A DNA stretch of 64,000 nucleotides from NCBI GenBank assembly GCA_038659295.1, contig JASNGC010000001.1, positions 434,001-498,000 of the forward strand, given 5' to 3'. Under the pieces are notes generated by a model, which was given only the letters and a program-made list of their open reading frames with translations, searched no databases and was not told the DNA's origin. How positions within the stretch are numbered: the first letter of the stretch is position 1; each line of letters starts with the position of its first letter. Of this stretch, positions 8,815-18,810 are shown piece after piece. The stretch comes from Enterocytospora artemiae. Lineage: Eukaryota; Microsporidia. A program made the position numbers and the translations under genes.

Positions 8815-10023
8815 TTATTTTGTCACCAATTGCACCACATCTTCGTCTGCCAGTTGGTGGTTTAATCCAACCTTTTGAGGTGAATGTTTTGCACTTCTAC
8901 CCCACACAAAAGCGTGTTTAAAGTTCTGATAGAAGTCTTTATGAATTGTGCGGCATAGATCCTTCACGGTGGGCTCCCCTCGTAAAATAGCAGGTTCCTG
9001 AAAGTTGGGCTCTACACCCTTTTTCTTTGTATAGACTCTAGTCAACCCTAGCTTGTTCCAGATATCCTCCTTGAACTCTTCAACGTTCCAGCCTTTCGAA
9101 CAGCTAATCACTGAAATATCATTGGAATATGTGTCAGTTTCTATAGGGGAATTTCCACCCAAGCCATTCACATTGGAAATAGAGTCATCATATCCGACAA
9201 GTCTATAGAATTCCTCCTTGCTCAATTCATCGATTTTGTTGTAGCAATATATGCAGTTTATATAAGCAGCCTGGCCACTTAGTACATCTATCAGATCTTC
9301 ATCTGTAATGTCCTCTCTTATTGTCAACTGGCAATTGTAGATTTTGTAGGCCCTTAATATCCCATGGATTGTGCTCTCCGAAATGTTAGTCAGCCTTAAT
9401 GTAGAAATAATGCTTATTCCAGCCCCTGTAAAGCTGACAGTGATATTTGGTTTCTTCCGATTTAGTCTGATACCCATTTTATACAGCTCATTCTCTAGAA
9501 TCTGCTTATCTTTAGAAAATCCTAGACAGTTGCACGTCTTATCTTGATCAACGTCGGGTTTTGAATGCTCCATTGTTCGCCTGTGATCAAGCATCATTAT
9601 GATCAGGTCAGAGGTCTTGGCTATTGAAATTATCTGTCTACCCCTTCCTTTGTTGGAAGATGCTCCATCAATAATCCCAGGTAAATCCAGTATTTGAATC
9701 GAGGCTCCTTTATAGTCCAGTTTTCCCGAAATACAGTCCAAGGTTGTAAACTCATGCTCTGCCTGCTTGCTAAATGTAGGGGTGATCGTCGATAAAAGAG
9801 TGGATTTCCCCACAGAAGGAAATCCAATGAGACACACTCTTGCATCCCCACTTTTTTGCACTTCCCAGCCATCCTGCTTTACAATGGCTTTTGGAGCATT
9901 CATCTCGGATCTCAACTTGGCCAACTTAGCCTTCAGTCCACCCAAGTGGTGCTCTGTGGCCTTGTTTTTCTGGGTCCTGCTCATTTCAAATTCGATCTCT
10001 GCAATTTTCTCTGGAATGCCCAT
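8815..10023 (-). CDS. RBG1: DRG1/Rbg1-type GTPase
   Basis: A 402-residue translation-associated GTPase of the DRG family (Obg-like superfamily). The N-terminal helix I-A-E-I-E-F-E-M-S-R-T-Q-K-N-K-A-T-E-H-H is the DRG signature. G1 is G-F-P-S-V-G-K-S (67-74), G3 is D-L-P-G (113-116) and G4 is N-K-I-D (near 262). The C-terminal ~80 residues correspond to the TGS domain. Family members bind ribosomes and relieve stalled translation with a DFRP partner. Length is slightly over the usual ~365, owing to polar inserts near 165-190 and 285-305. The ATG is preceded by a TCCTTTC tract, a weak form of the start signal. Confidence 0.93.
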   Translation of the reverse strand: MGIPEKIAEIEFEMSRTQKNKATEHHLGGLKAKLAKLRSEMNAPKAIVKQDGWEVQKSGDARVCLIGFPSVGKSTLLSTITPTFSKQAEHEFTTLDCISGKLDYKGASIQILDLPGIIDGASSNKGRGRQIISIAKTSDLIIMMLDHRRTMEHSKPDVDQDKTCNCLGFSKDKQILENELYKMGIRLNRKKPNITVSFTGAGISIISTLRLTNISESTIHGILRAYKIYNCQLTIREDITDEDLIDVLSGQAAYINCIYCYNKIDELSKEEFYRLVGYDDSISNVNGLGGNSPIETDTYSNDISVISCSKGWNVEEFKEDIWNKLGLTRVYTKKKGVEPNFQEPAILRGEPTVKDLCRTIHKDFYQNFKHAFVWGRSAKHSPQKVGLNHQLADEDVVQLVTK

Positions 10024-10260
10024 GAAAGGAAGGATATATATTTTTAGAATAAATTGTTTTACTCAGATACATAACATAAGTAAGGTTTCAGCCCAGCATA
10101 GCGGGACAACTCTACCGGTGTTCTTTGTGTCATTTGAATGTGTGGTAAAGCTAGAGAAGCTGTTTCTGCCAACGAGTATGGGAGTTATTTCCTGCTCACA
10201 TAGTAAATCACCACCATCATGTGAAGTTTTTCAATCATTTGCTCCCTCAAAAATCACCCC

Positions 10261-11388
10261 ATGAGCATCTACGAGCCAATTGAAGTTACAACACACAATA
10301 TCTATTTTCACGAAAACTCCCCGATTGTTTCCGCAGATAACCACGGAAATGTTCTGGCGACATCAGGATATGACAACTATGTGAGATTATGGGAAATCAG
10401 ACCTAATGTGTTGGTCTTGGACAAGAATGCATACAAAACAGCCTCTAACTCGTCAATCAAAATAAGTTTTTTGAAGGAGCTTGATGGATTCAATAGAATC
10501 ATCAATTGTGTGAGATTTTTCAAGAGCGAGCTGGATGTAAATGCTGTGCCAGACCCAACCAAACCACAGACGGATTCTGAATCAGACAAGAAGTTGTTTG
10601 TGATCAGAAAAAAGGCTGCAATACCAGAAGATTCTGAGTCTTCAGACATCGACTGTTCTTTTTCAGACGATATCATCCTAGCTGCGTGCTCTGATGGCGG
10701 AAAGATTATTGTATATTTTAGAGGTTTCAAAGGTGTCATACGGGAAATGGATGGGGACAATGCATATGACTTGTGCTGGGTAAGCAAAACCAAGGTACTG
10801 GTTGGATTTGGATCCGGTCATGTGGAAATGTATGAAATAGTATATCCCCACAGTGGACCAGTTTGCTCGAAGATGATCCAAAGGCAGCAGATCCACCGAG
10901 ATGCAATCCAGGGGATTTCATACAACACAATGCACTCATGTTTTGCCACACACTCATTGGACAAGACTGTCAGGGTTAGTCTTGTTCAAAACAATGAGTT
11001 TGTCCTGATTTCTGAATTTGATCAGAAAATTGATACAAGTTTGGGAATATACAGGAGGCTTTTCTTCGACGGAAATAGATTGTATGTAATTTCCAAAGCA
11101 AACACAGTGAGAGTATACTGCTATCCTTTCAGAACCGAAAATCTGTACAAGAAAATAGGTCCCTTAAACTCGCCAGTGATAAAGGTGGTAGACCAGAATG
11201 GTTTTTTGACGATTGCCACAAAAAGGAGTGTCTACATTCTGGAGGATGACAAATTGGTGGTTGGAGTAGATAATGCAGCATTTTTGGAAATAACAGATAT
11301 GTTTATGTGGCATGATACAGTTTTCTACAGCTCGATGGATGGGTTTCTAGGCTCTATAAGGATGTCGTCTATCTCCACTGTGGGATAG
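10261..11388 (+). CDS. CAC2: CAF-1 p60/Cac2-like WD40 protein
   Basis: A 375-residue WD-repeat protein. Repeats with typical ends are visible: L-A-T-S-G-Y-D-N-Y-V-R-L-W (40-52), I-I-L-A-A-C-S-D-G-G-K-I-I-V-Y (residues ~139-153) and F-A-T-H-S-L-D-K-T-V-R-V (~231-242). The phrases N-C-V-R-F-F and A-Y-D-L-C-W match the p60/CHAF1B subfamily, the histone-chaperone subunit that deposits H3-H4 behind replication forks. An acidic insert (residues ~98-133) carries the usual D/S/E-rich composition. ACCCC abuts the ATG. Hir1-like chaperones are the main alternative. Confidence 0.72.
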   Translation: MSIYEPIEVTTHNIYFHENSPIVSADNHGNVLATSGYDNYVRLWEIRPNVLVLDKNAYKTASNSSIKISFLKELDGFNRIINCVRFFKSELDVNAVPDPTKPQTDSESDKKLFVIRKKAAIPEDSESSDIDCSFSDDIILAACSDGGKIIVYFRGFKGVIREMDGDNAYDLCWVSKTKVLVGFGSGHVEMYEIVYPHSGPVCSKMIQRQQIHRDAIQGISYNTMHSCFATHSLDKTVRVSLVQNNEFVLISEFDQKIDTSLGIYRRLFFDGNRLYVISKANTVRVYCYPFRTENLYKKIGPLNSPVIKVVDQNGFLTIATKRSVYILEDDKLVVGVDNAAFLEITDMFMWHDTVFYSSMDGFLGSIRMSSISTVG

Positions 11389-11505
11389 ACCTTATATAAG
11401 GAGAAAATAAATTTTAAGACACTCAAAGATTACATATTATGTTTAGGAGATCTCCACTGTGATTTAAGTTCATTTGAATGGTATGATTTATTCGTGGTGA
11501 GCATA

Positions 11506-12126
11506 TTATATTAGGTGGATATGGTCATGGAGACATTGACCAGTATCAGCCATCCAATGCTTGAAAAACCCTAGACATCCTCCTGGTGTACTGATCTCTG
11601 TCGATAAATTATGGAGTAGATATCTCATTGTAAAATCTTCATCAAATTCATATATTGAACAGATAAACTCCACAAAAAACATATCAAACTGCCTGAACAA
11701 TCTCTTGGACCTCTCGTTTGGCTTAGAAACAGAATTGTTTCTGTTTTTACGCTCAAATATTTTTCTTGCAATATCAAATGTCCAAAGATACTCCTTTATT
11801 TGGAAAAATTCACATCTAATCAAGTAAACCAACAGGTTTTGAAGAACGGGTTCTTCTAGCAGTTGATGTAAAACATGATGAATAGCATGGAATACAGTTT
11901 CGTTTCTCCTTTCTAAATTCAGTTTAATTCCTTCGACAATGAAATACAGGTCTTCTTCTTGAAAACGCGAAATGTTTTGAAAGATAAACAGATTGTCCAA
12001 TCCAATAGTATTTTTAGTTTGTGAGTGGGTGTAAAACAATTTTGGAGTAAGTGAGTTTGATTGAAAATCATAGAATTCTTTTATCTCAGGTTGTGGAAGC
12101 TTCCTCAGCATTAAAGATTGCTCCAT
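11506..12126 (-). CDS. Hypothetical protein
   Basis: A 206-residue protein I do not recognise. It is helix-rich, with aromatic and charged residues and no signal peptide or clear membrane segment. A basic patch (K-N-R-N-N-S...K-P-N-E-R-S-K-R) lies near residues 128-145, followed by F-V-E-F-I-C-S-I-Y-E-F-D-E-D-F. The start is supported by GGCCCTAAATTTTCC right before the ATG, which combines both start-signal elements seen elsewhere. Function unknown. Confidence 0.65.
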   Translation of the reverse strand: MEQSLMLRKLPQPEIKEFYDFQSNSLTPKLFYTHSQTKNTIGLDNLFIFQNISRFQEEDLYFIVEGIKLNLERRNETVFHAIHHVLHQLLEEPVLQNLLVYLIRCEFFQIKEYLWTFDIARKIFERKNRNNSVSKPNERSKRLFRQFDMFFVEFICSIYEFDEDFTMRYLLHNLSTEISTPGGCLGFFKHWMADTGQCLHDHIHLI

Positions 12127-12183
12127 GGAAAATTTAGGGCCAATATTATTTCAAGAACTGACTATCTTCCTGACTGTCACAAG

Positions 12184-12393
12184 ATGATATTCACATATTC
12201 AATAGAACCAATGAAAAGATCTGGTATTCTGCCACATATCTCCTTGTTTTTGGATTTAAAATCCAGAGTACTTGTAAGTAGCCAACATTGTAAGTTAGTA
12301 CAGCACCACCTGATATTATTCAGAGGCAAAGAATTTTTTGAAATCACCAATTATACTTGCCTGATAGATCAGACATACTACGTAAGGAGATAA
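12184..12393 (+). CDS. Short hypothetical ORF
   Basis: A frame of 70 codons from ATG 12184; upstream the frame is open only to 12115. The protein has alternating charged and hydrophobic residues that read like a real fold (for example L-I-L-F-R-G-K-E-F-F-E-I), but there is no CCC-type start signal. It lies head to head with the gene ending at 12126. It could be a small gene, or the 3' part of one whose 5' end is disrupted. Low certainty. Confidence 0.3.
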   Translation: MIFTYSIEPMKRSGILPHISLFLDLKSRVLVSSQHCKLVQHHLILFRGKEFFEITNYTCLIDQTYYVRR

Positions 12394-12575
12394 TATGAAA
12401 TCATGTAATGCATGTTATAGGGGCTACGAGTATTATGGTGGTTGCCAACGACAATACACAAAAACATCTACTGAAGATGGCTCTAAAATTTATTGATACT
12501 ATGTCCATTTCAATATGACTCAGGTTTGTTTGTTATTAAATGTAATATTAACTGTTTTGTTTAACTGTGCCCCAA

Positions 12576-14264
12576 ATGGAAACAGATATATTAGATCTAC
12601 CACATGAAAATGATGTTGAGAATGAGGCACAAGGCCACACAGGAATAATGAGAAATTTCAGAATTGCAAAATGTGAACAGAAAAGATTTGCGTTGTTTGG
12701 CACCATGTTCTTTATAATTGGGTTCATATACTCGTTTATGAGAATTCTTAAGGATGCATATGTTATGGGCCGCCAGGATCCAAACTGCATTCTCTACATC
12801 AAGATGTTCTTTATTCTGCCACTTTCGCTTTTGGTGATTTTAGGAATCAACTACATGCTTGGGACAAGAACAATTTCCAAGATATTCACCTCGTTCTCGG
12901 CCATGTTTATGGTGCTATTCTTTACTTTCGGCTTCTGGGTTCTGATTGAAGACAATATGGGGTTCAATAGAGAAGCCTACAAGGAGTCTCTTGAGAAATC
13001 TGACTGGAACCCGTTTGTAAAGTATATGGGTCTTACTCTGCTGGAGCCATTGGCTACACTGGTATACATAACTGCAGAGCTTTGGGGTTCCCTTATCCTC
13101 TCCTACTTGTTTCTTTCCTTCTTAAACGAGTCATGCTCCAAAAGACAGCACGATCGGTTCATCCCCCCGTTATTTATAATTACCAATGTCAGCTTGATCT
13201 TATCGGCCCTCGTAACCACGGGATTTTTGAAGCTAAAGGAGATTCTTTCCCCAGCACAGACAGTCATAATGATGAGCTCTATCTTCTTTATCATAGGTAT
13301 CCTAGTTCTGGTTCTTATGCTACTCAAGTTCCATCTAGAGGTCAACGTTATGAGCAGGCCCATCTTTATTCCTTCCCATGTTCAGCATAACAAAAAAAAG
13401 AAGGATAGTGTTGGGTTTGTAGAAGGCCTAAAGACCATGAAGCAATCCAGATTTCTGTTCTCCATGTGTAGTATTGTTTTTATGTACAATATCCTTTACA
13501 ATTTGCTGGAGTCAGTCTTCAAAAACGGAGTTAAAAACTCTGCCGAGGCCTTGAACCTGGAAAAAGACACACACTCAGTCCATCTAACCAATATCGACCA
13601 ATATATTACTGGAATTGCTGTTATACTGCTGAACCTGACATCATTCTCGCATCTGATCGATATCAAGAGCTGGACATTTGTGGCCCTAATAACTCCTGTT
13701 GTAACTCTAATTTCCATTGTGGTTATATTGGGGCTGGGGATCCACAACTCAGCAGCAGAGAACAAATCTATGTCAATATTCAATGCATTCTTCAGCAGCT
13801 CTACGCCCAGGTTTCTATTGGAAAACTACCTCGGAATGATATGCTTGTCTGCCATGAAAATATTCAAGTACAGTGCATTTGATGTGACAAAGGAAAGAAT
13901 CAGTATGAGGATAGAAAATCGGTATCGTCCCAAGTTCAAGAGTATTTATGATGGAATGTTCAATAAGTTTGGAAAATCAGCAGGGTCCTTGTATGGAATT
14001 GTTCTGGGTTCCTTATTCAAAGACCTAAACGTTAGAGGAATGTCGCCTTTAACATCTTTTGTTTCAACAGTCGGCGTGATAGTTTGGTTTGGATCCATTG
14101 GATACCTTGGAAACGCATATGACAAAAGTTTAAAGGTTCATGAAAATATCGACATCGATCTCAGAGATGAGGAGAAATCGGATGAGGAGGATATTGTGCA
14201 GGACAAGCTTAAAAGTCCAAATGATGATGTAGAAGAAATGAAGAAGGTTGAAGTTGATGGTTAA
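12576..14264 (+). CDS. NTT: TLC-type nucleotide (ATP/ADP) transporter
   Basis: A 562-residue polytopic protein of the ATP/ADP translocase (TLC) family that microsporidia share with Chlamydiae and Rickettsiales. About eleven to twelve hydrophobic segments span residues ~45-510. Family phrases are visible: I-Y-S-F-M-R-I-L-K-D-A-Y-V-M in the first helix pair and I-T-A-E-L-W-G-S (~168-175). In known members it imports host purine nucleotides across the parasite plasma membrane or the mitosome envelope; which applies here is not visible. The hydrophilic tail (~520-562) is acidic. CCCC directly before AAATG sets the start at 12576. Confidence 0.95.
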   Translation: METDILDLPHENDVENEAQGHTGIMRNFRIAKCEQKRFALFGTMFFIIGFIYSFMRILKDAYVMGRQDPNCILYIKMFFILPLSLLVILGINYMLGTRTISKIFTSFSAMFMVLFFTFGFWVLIEDNMGFNREAYKESLEKSDWNPFVKYMGLTLLEPLATLVYITAELWGSLILSYLFLSFLNESCSKRQHDRFIPPLFIITNVSLILSALVTTGFLKLKEILSPAQTVIMMSSIFFIIGILVLVLMLLKFHLEVNVMSRPIFIPSHVQHNKKKKDSVGFVEGLKTMKQSRFLFSMCSIVFMYNILYNLLESVFKNGVKNSAEALNLEKDTHSVHLTNIDQYITGIAVILLNLTSFSHLIDIKSWTFVALITPVVTLISIVVILGLGIHNSAAENKSMSIFNAFFSSSTPRFLLENYLGMICLSAMKIFKYSAFDVTKERISMRIENRYRPKFKSIYDGMFNKFGKSAGSLYGIVLGSLFKDLNVRGMSPLTSFVSTVGVIVWFGSIGYLGNAYDKSLKVHENIDIDLRDEEKSDEEDIVQDKLKSPNDDVEEMKKVEVDG

Positions 14265-14657
14265 CATATGTAAATAAATTGGAAGCGTATAGACGGTTTT
14301 ATTGAAGACGGTTAAAGGTATATTTCCATGTAATAGTATAAATAACTTACAGAGTGGCTATGGTTTATCAATAATAAGAGTAGAAACATAAAAATGCGGA
14401 TTCAGTGTACCCAACAGCCACCCCTTAGTTCGCTCCTTGAAATCTTAAGGGATAGGTGAAATCAGTGAAGGATTTTTTAGAAATATGTTTCTGGCTTCCA
14501 GTGAATATGTTAAGTGTTTTCTCATTTCTGAGCTTTATTACTATCCATGAACAGATCCTTTTTTATTCGCTGAATACAGAATTTTCTAATCAGTCCCTTC
14601 ATATACATAAAAGTTATATTATTTTGATTTAATTGAAAAATACTCCTGCTACCCATA
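14265..14657. other. Intergenic, short repeat only
   Basis: AT-rich spacer. AGACGGTTTTATTGAAGACG contains a short direct repeat (near 14291-14311). AAATAAA lies just after the transporter stop. ACCC lies four bases before the ATG at 14658. No RNA gene is recognised. Confidence 0.4.
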
Positions 14658-17393
14658 ATGTTAAGGATGTCTCTGAACACTCCGAGGTGTATGATACTGA
14701 GCATGATGATGCTGTTAGTGAATAGAATCTTAACAGAGTCAAGCTCTACATATAAGACAGTCATATTAAGACCACCTTCCAAAGATTATGCTGGTGATGA
14801 ATGCTGTGAGTTCCGATATAAAATGGTATTCAATGTTAATGTAGAATTTCCAGATGATTATACAGCAGATCAAAATGTCGTGGGTGGTAGAGAAGAACCT
14901 TCAGGATTCTATGAACCCTCCAAACCAGTAGGAATGGGGATTTATCAATCAAGCATTTCATCAGATGGATCAATAATCCCTCATATTCTTAGTATTTGTC
15001 CAAAATGTTATGGTAAAATTGGCTGCTACAAGGATATCTTGGCAGCTAAGTATAATTCCAACATGGATCACATTGTTTTATTGGAATACATCAATAATCA
15101 AGTTCTCAAATGTCCGAAGATGAACTCTATGAAGAATACTCAGGACGATAACTCAATGATTAATTTGATGTCTAATAAGGAGAAGCAATTTTTAATGGTA
15201 GAGGTAGAGGAGAAAACAGGTAAAATTTTTTCTTCACTTACTTATACAATATACTTTTTAGGTTATCAGGATGGTGTTTTGGTGGGTTTATCTTTAATTG
15301 ATGGCTCCATAAAAGCTTGGGATGAAATTTCTCCAATAAAGGAGATAAAACCAATCAAATTGGCCGAGATCGACAGAACGAAGTTCAAGAATATTAAGGA
15401 GGATTTGATTAAAATACTTGAATCTTCAACTCCTCAATCTCAAGAAGGTGTACTCACTAAAAACCAATTTAATAACGCATCATCCTTGGCCCATTCACGT
15501 GCTAATGATTATGACGTGAGAGATGTTGTCTTCAAGGAAGAAACTAGACCACAGACCTCTAGACAACAAAGTACATTTCCGTTTACTGATAGCCTTGATA
15601 TTGTATATTTTAGCCGCCTTATTAACTACGGCTGCCTAAATCTTGTGTTGAAAGGGGATGGTAACGATACAGTGGACATAGATCCTATGAAGAACTGCTG
15701 TGAATTTGATTCGATCTCCAGAGATCTTGTGTTTGTGACTATTGATGCACAATTCGCTGGAAAGCCAGGAATAGATCTAAAGGCTCACGTTAACAAACTT
15801 GTAGGAAACTGCTTCGTTAAGGAGTTAGATAAAAACACCTTGTCTTTATTACCAAAAAACCCGATGGTTGCCATATGCCAGAAGTGCTTTAAGAATATCG
15901 AATTAATTCAAAAAATCCTAGATCTCAGGTTTTCACATAATGTTGATACTCTGGTTGAAGTGCCACCACCTACAAATTCGGTTGATGCAACCAAAGCATG
16001 TGTCTTGTTCACTAACTATTTGAATTCCTTAATTATGGTTAATGACAACAAAGGAACCTTGTCCTTCGGTTGGACTTCTACCAAGTACGTATTAGGAATA
16101 TACGATAATAGTTTAAGAGTGTTTGACCCCAACACCTTAGAGATGAAAACATTCAATCAAATTCATAAGGGTAACATTATGGGGGCTAGTGTTTCCAAGT
16201 ATGATGAGATTTTCCTCGAAAATAGTATGTCAAGGGAAATGTTTGATAAATACGTAGGATACTCTACTGTAGACCAGTTCTTCCCTACAAGGATGAATAC
16301 TGGTTGCTATCCATTTCTGAACATAGTAGTTCCAACCAATAGCAACGGTAGCATTGGTAATACGGCAAAGATAGAAATAATTAGAGAGCCTAAAGATAGA
16401 AGCAGTGATGAGAAGAAAAAGTTAAGCTTAATAAAAACTTACAATTTTGACAAACCTATTACACCTGTGGAAAGTTCGGAAGCCAAGAGAAAAAGTGCTT
16501 ATGATACATTCCAGAAGGAGAAAGATGCAATATTGACAGTGCCATTGAATAAGAAGATAGAAGAATTGACTAAAGACAAAGATATCATGACTAAAAAGAT
16601 ATCTGATCTAGAAGAGGAAATTCAAAATCTTAAGCTAGACATTAACAATGCAGTTGGTAGTAAGACCCAGTTAGAAAAAGAGTACAAGCAAAGCTTTGAG
16701 AGTATAGATAAACTAAAAGAAGAGAATGAACAGTTAAAGGGGGAAATTAAGATTATTCAAAAGGAAATAGAAGAAAAACAGTCACATGATCCAAATGCCA
16801 AGGTTTTGACTGATGATTTACAACAAAAATTGAATGTGAAGAAGGCCAAAATTGCACACCTTGAAAGCGAAATTTTAGAGAAAGCTTCGCAAATAGAAAA
16901 GTTAAGTAAAATGTTGGATGGCTTAGATGTGGATATAAACAATAGAACACAATTAGTTAACCAGAAGCAGAGAAGCGTTAATGACAATAAAGGCGCCTTG
17001 TCTCAAAATGAAAAACAAATTACCAACTTAACGACTCAACTGGCCGGAGTACCACCATCATCTATCTATAATAGTAACGATAGTAAGGAGCAGAAGATTC
17101 TCAAGTTAAATGCATCTTTGGATAATTATCTGAGTGATTACAAGGAAGCGATACAAAAAATTCGTGACTTAGGAGGAGAAGTGAGCGAGAGTAATAAGCA
17201 GGAGCTTCTACAGTTTCTCGGCAAAGGGAACAACGAAGCTGCGCTAGAGATGCCACAGAAAGCATTATCAGAAAGTGCTAAGATAAAAGAAACTAAGTGG
17301 TTGACAAGCACGAAGATTCTCATTGCTGTAGTCTGTGTCATTGCTGTTATAGCTATGTGTTATATGACATTGGTGTTCCAGAAGATTATTTAA
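14658..17393 (+). CDS. Surface-type protein with two ICxKC modules
   Basis: A 911-residue predicted type I membrane protein. It has an N-terminal signal-like hydrophobic run (residues ~8-24) and two related cysteine modules. Module 1 spans ~31-225 (C-C-E-F at 49-52, I-C-P-K-C at 113-117, N-M-D at 135-137). Module 2 spans ~318-490 (C-C-E-F at 347-350, I-C-Q-K-C at 406-410, N-V-D at 428-430). Residues ~605-830 form a long Lys/Glu coiled coil, and a single C-terminal membrane helix (~886-907) precedes a very short tail. The 394-residue protein at 35794-36978 carries one more module. I do not recognise the module; a role at the parasite surface, spore wall or host interface is inference. ACCC precedes the ATG. 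Confidence 0.85.
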   Translation: MLRMSLNTPRCMILSMMMLLVNRILTESSSTYKTVILRPPSKDYAGDECCEFRYKMVFNVNVEFPDDYTADQNVVGGREEPSGFYEPSKPVGMGIYQSSISSDGSIIPHILSICPKCYGKIGCYKDILAAKYNSNMDHIVLLEYINNQVLKCPKMNSMKNTQDDNSMINLMSNKEKQFLMVEVEEKTGKIFSSLTYTIYFLGYQDGVLVGLSLIDGSIKAWDEISPIKEIKPIKLAEIDRTKFKNIKEDLIKILESSTPQSQEGVLTKNQFNNASSLAHSRANDYDVRDVVFKEETRPQTSRQQSTFPFTDSLDIVYFSRLINYGCLNLVLKGDGNDTVDIDPMKNCCEFDSISRDLVFVTIDAQFAGKPGIDLKAHVNKLVGNCFVKELDKNTLSLLPKNPMVAICQKCFKNIELIQKILDLRFSHNVDTLVEVPPPTNSVDATKACVLFTNYLNSLIMVNDNKGTLSFGWTSTKYVLGIYDNSLRVFDPNTLEMKTFNQIHKGNIMGASVSKYDEIFLENSMSREMFDKYVGYSTVDQFFPTRMNTGCYPFLNIVVPTNSNGSIGNTAKIEIIREPKDRSSDEKKKLSLIKTYNFDKPITPVESSEAKRKSAYDTFQKEKDAILTVPLNKKIEELTKDKDIMTKKISDLEEEIQNLKLDINNAVGSKTQLEKEYKQSFESIDKLKEENEQLKGEIKIIQKEIEEKQSHDPNAKVLTDDLQQKLNVKKAKIAHLESEILEKASQIEKLSKMLDGLDVDINNRTQLVNQKQRSVNDNKGALSQNEKQITNLTTQLAGVPPSSIYNSNDSKEQKILKLNASLDNYLSDYKEAIQKIRDLGGEVSESNKQELLQFLGKGNNEAALEMPQKALSESAKIKETKWLTSTKILIAVVCVIAVIAMCYMTLVFQKII

Positions 17394-17616
17394 GTCTCTG
17401 ATTTGCTGTGAATAAATTGGCTTTTAAAATAGATTTTACAGTTTTTAGTTAGCTGTCTGGTGAAGGACAGTTCATGGTGCTCCGAACAATAAAAAGGTCA
17501 TTGAGTATGGATCCAATACCTTAAGTTGATGATACCAAATGTCATAGAAAACCTAGTAAATAGAGCAATTAATACAAAGACATAACTTGTTTCTGAAATA
17601 GTTTTAATCATTTTCG

Positions 17617-17853
17617 TTAGTTATCCTCCACTTTTGCAGAATCATACCGTTTAATTAGTCTTTTGTATTTTTCGATATTTTCATTTGTTTCAGTACGAAT
17701 CTTTGTAGCTCTGTAGAATGATACCAAAAAGAGATATAGGCCCAGAGAGACAGAGGCTAGAAATACCATTTTAAAGACATTGCAGCCAAAGGCCATTTGA
17801 AGAGTCAAGACTGTGAGACAAATAGAAACCATCAGCTTTGTAAAGAATTTCAT
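17617..17853 (-). CDS. Small two-helix membrane protein
   Basis: A 78-residue protein with two hydrophobic segments (residues ~5-24 and ~28-45) and a basic/acidic tail with K-I-R-T-E-T-N-E-N and K-R-L-I-K-R-Y-D. The ATG at 17853 is chosen because ACCC lies directly before it; a longer open frame upstream lacks an ATG. Both short helices and a cytosolic tail are typical of small ER proteins (signal-peptidase accessory or SND/Pho88-like), but no family is recognised. Confidence 0.6.
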   Translation of the reverse strand: MKFFTKLMVSICLTVLTLQMAFGCNVFKMVFLASVSLGLYLFLVSFYRATKIRTETNENIEKYKRLIKRYDSAKVEDN

Positions 17854-17986
17854 GGGTAAGAAAAGATCATGCAATAAGCTATATGAACTTCTAAAGCACC
17901 TGCTTCTTGTCAGACAACCATATACATTGTTGTGGTGTTTTAGCCCGATAAGCAGTTTGTTATATATGCAGTATGTTTTTTAACCG

Positions 17987-18304
17987 ATGTTTTGTGAATG
18001 TGGAACACTGATCTGCTTCCCAAATTTCGCTGATCAGCCAATAGTCTGCAGGAGATGTTCAGCAGAAATAAAAGTAGACGTAAAATCGGCAATGTTCCAG
18101 ACAATTAAGACCGAAAAGATATTCTCCAAAGTTATTGAAAGGAAGGAGACCAGTGTGATTGGTGCAAAGATAAAAATACAGTGTCCCGGATGCGGTGCAG
18201 AGGAGCTATCATACAATACAGTGCAACTTAGATCCGCGGATGAAGGACAAACAGTATTCTACACATGCGAGAAATGCGGTTTCAAAGACACTGTACAGTC
18301 ATGA
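17987..18304 (+). CDS. RPA12: RNA polymerase I subunit Rpa12
   Basis: A 105-residue small subunit of RNA polymerase I, with an N-terminal zinc site and a C-terminal TFIIS-like zinc ribbon. The ribbon (residues ~65-101) has C-P-G-C-G, the phrase V-Q-L-R-S-A-D-E-G-Q-T-V-F-Y-T-C and C-x-x-C-G. The acidic D-E hairpin inserts in the active site for RNA cleavage in the known enzyme. The R-S-A-D-E-G wording separates Rpa12 from Rpb9 and Rpc11. Odd point: the first metal pair reads C-E-C (residues 3 and 5) rather than the usual C-x-x-C. The stop overlaps AATAAA. Confidence 0.92.
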   Translation: MFCECGTLICFPNFADQPIVCRRCSAEIKVDVKSAMFQTIKTEKIFSKVIERKETSVIGAKIKIQCPGCGAEELSYNTVQLRSADEGQTVFYTCEKCGFKDTVQS

Positions 18305-18810
18305 ATAAATAACAACTTAAAGTACTAAAATCTTACTGCCCATATTGCCCTCATATTGAATATTTATTAAATTCCATGCACAATGTGGGTGGGAACCGTG
18401 ACATCATAGATGCATATTTCTTATTCAACTGGTTTTGATTTAAAATTTTTCGCCTTACTCAATCGAGTTAATTGTTTATATTTTTTAATTTGGAGATGAC
18501 ATATGACGATATATAAACAATGGCAAATTTAATCAGATATGTCGATTTATTTCTCAATATCAAATTGTCTTGTGAAGAGACAGATCCAGGCCACACGAAT
18601 CATGAATACCTGGAAACCACATCCAAATTATTTGTAACAACTATATTATTTTTTGTTTGAATCACAATTAGTTAAAAATATTGATTTTTGGAGAAAGAGA
18701 GGTTGGAGTATTTTATCACCATCCAATGATCTACTCCGCTTCAGCTCTTTTTATTGCGGTTTTCCCTGACTCTTGTGTAAAATTTTGCAAAATTTTTTAT
18801 TATTATCCCT
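18305..18810. other. Intergenic, one weak 46-codon ORF
   Basis: AT-rich. An ATG at 18520 opens a 46-codon frame (beginning M-A-N-L-I-R-Y-V-D) with no CCC signal; I do not call it. The end of the stretch has AAAATTTT blocks (near 18779-18797) and CCC (18807-18809) before the ATG at 18811, a strong start signal for the TPR gene. Confidence 0.4.
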
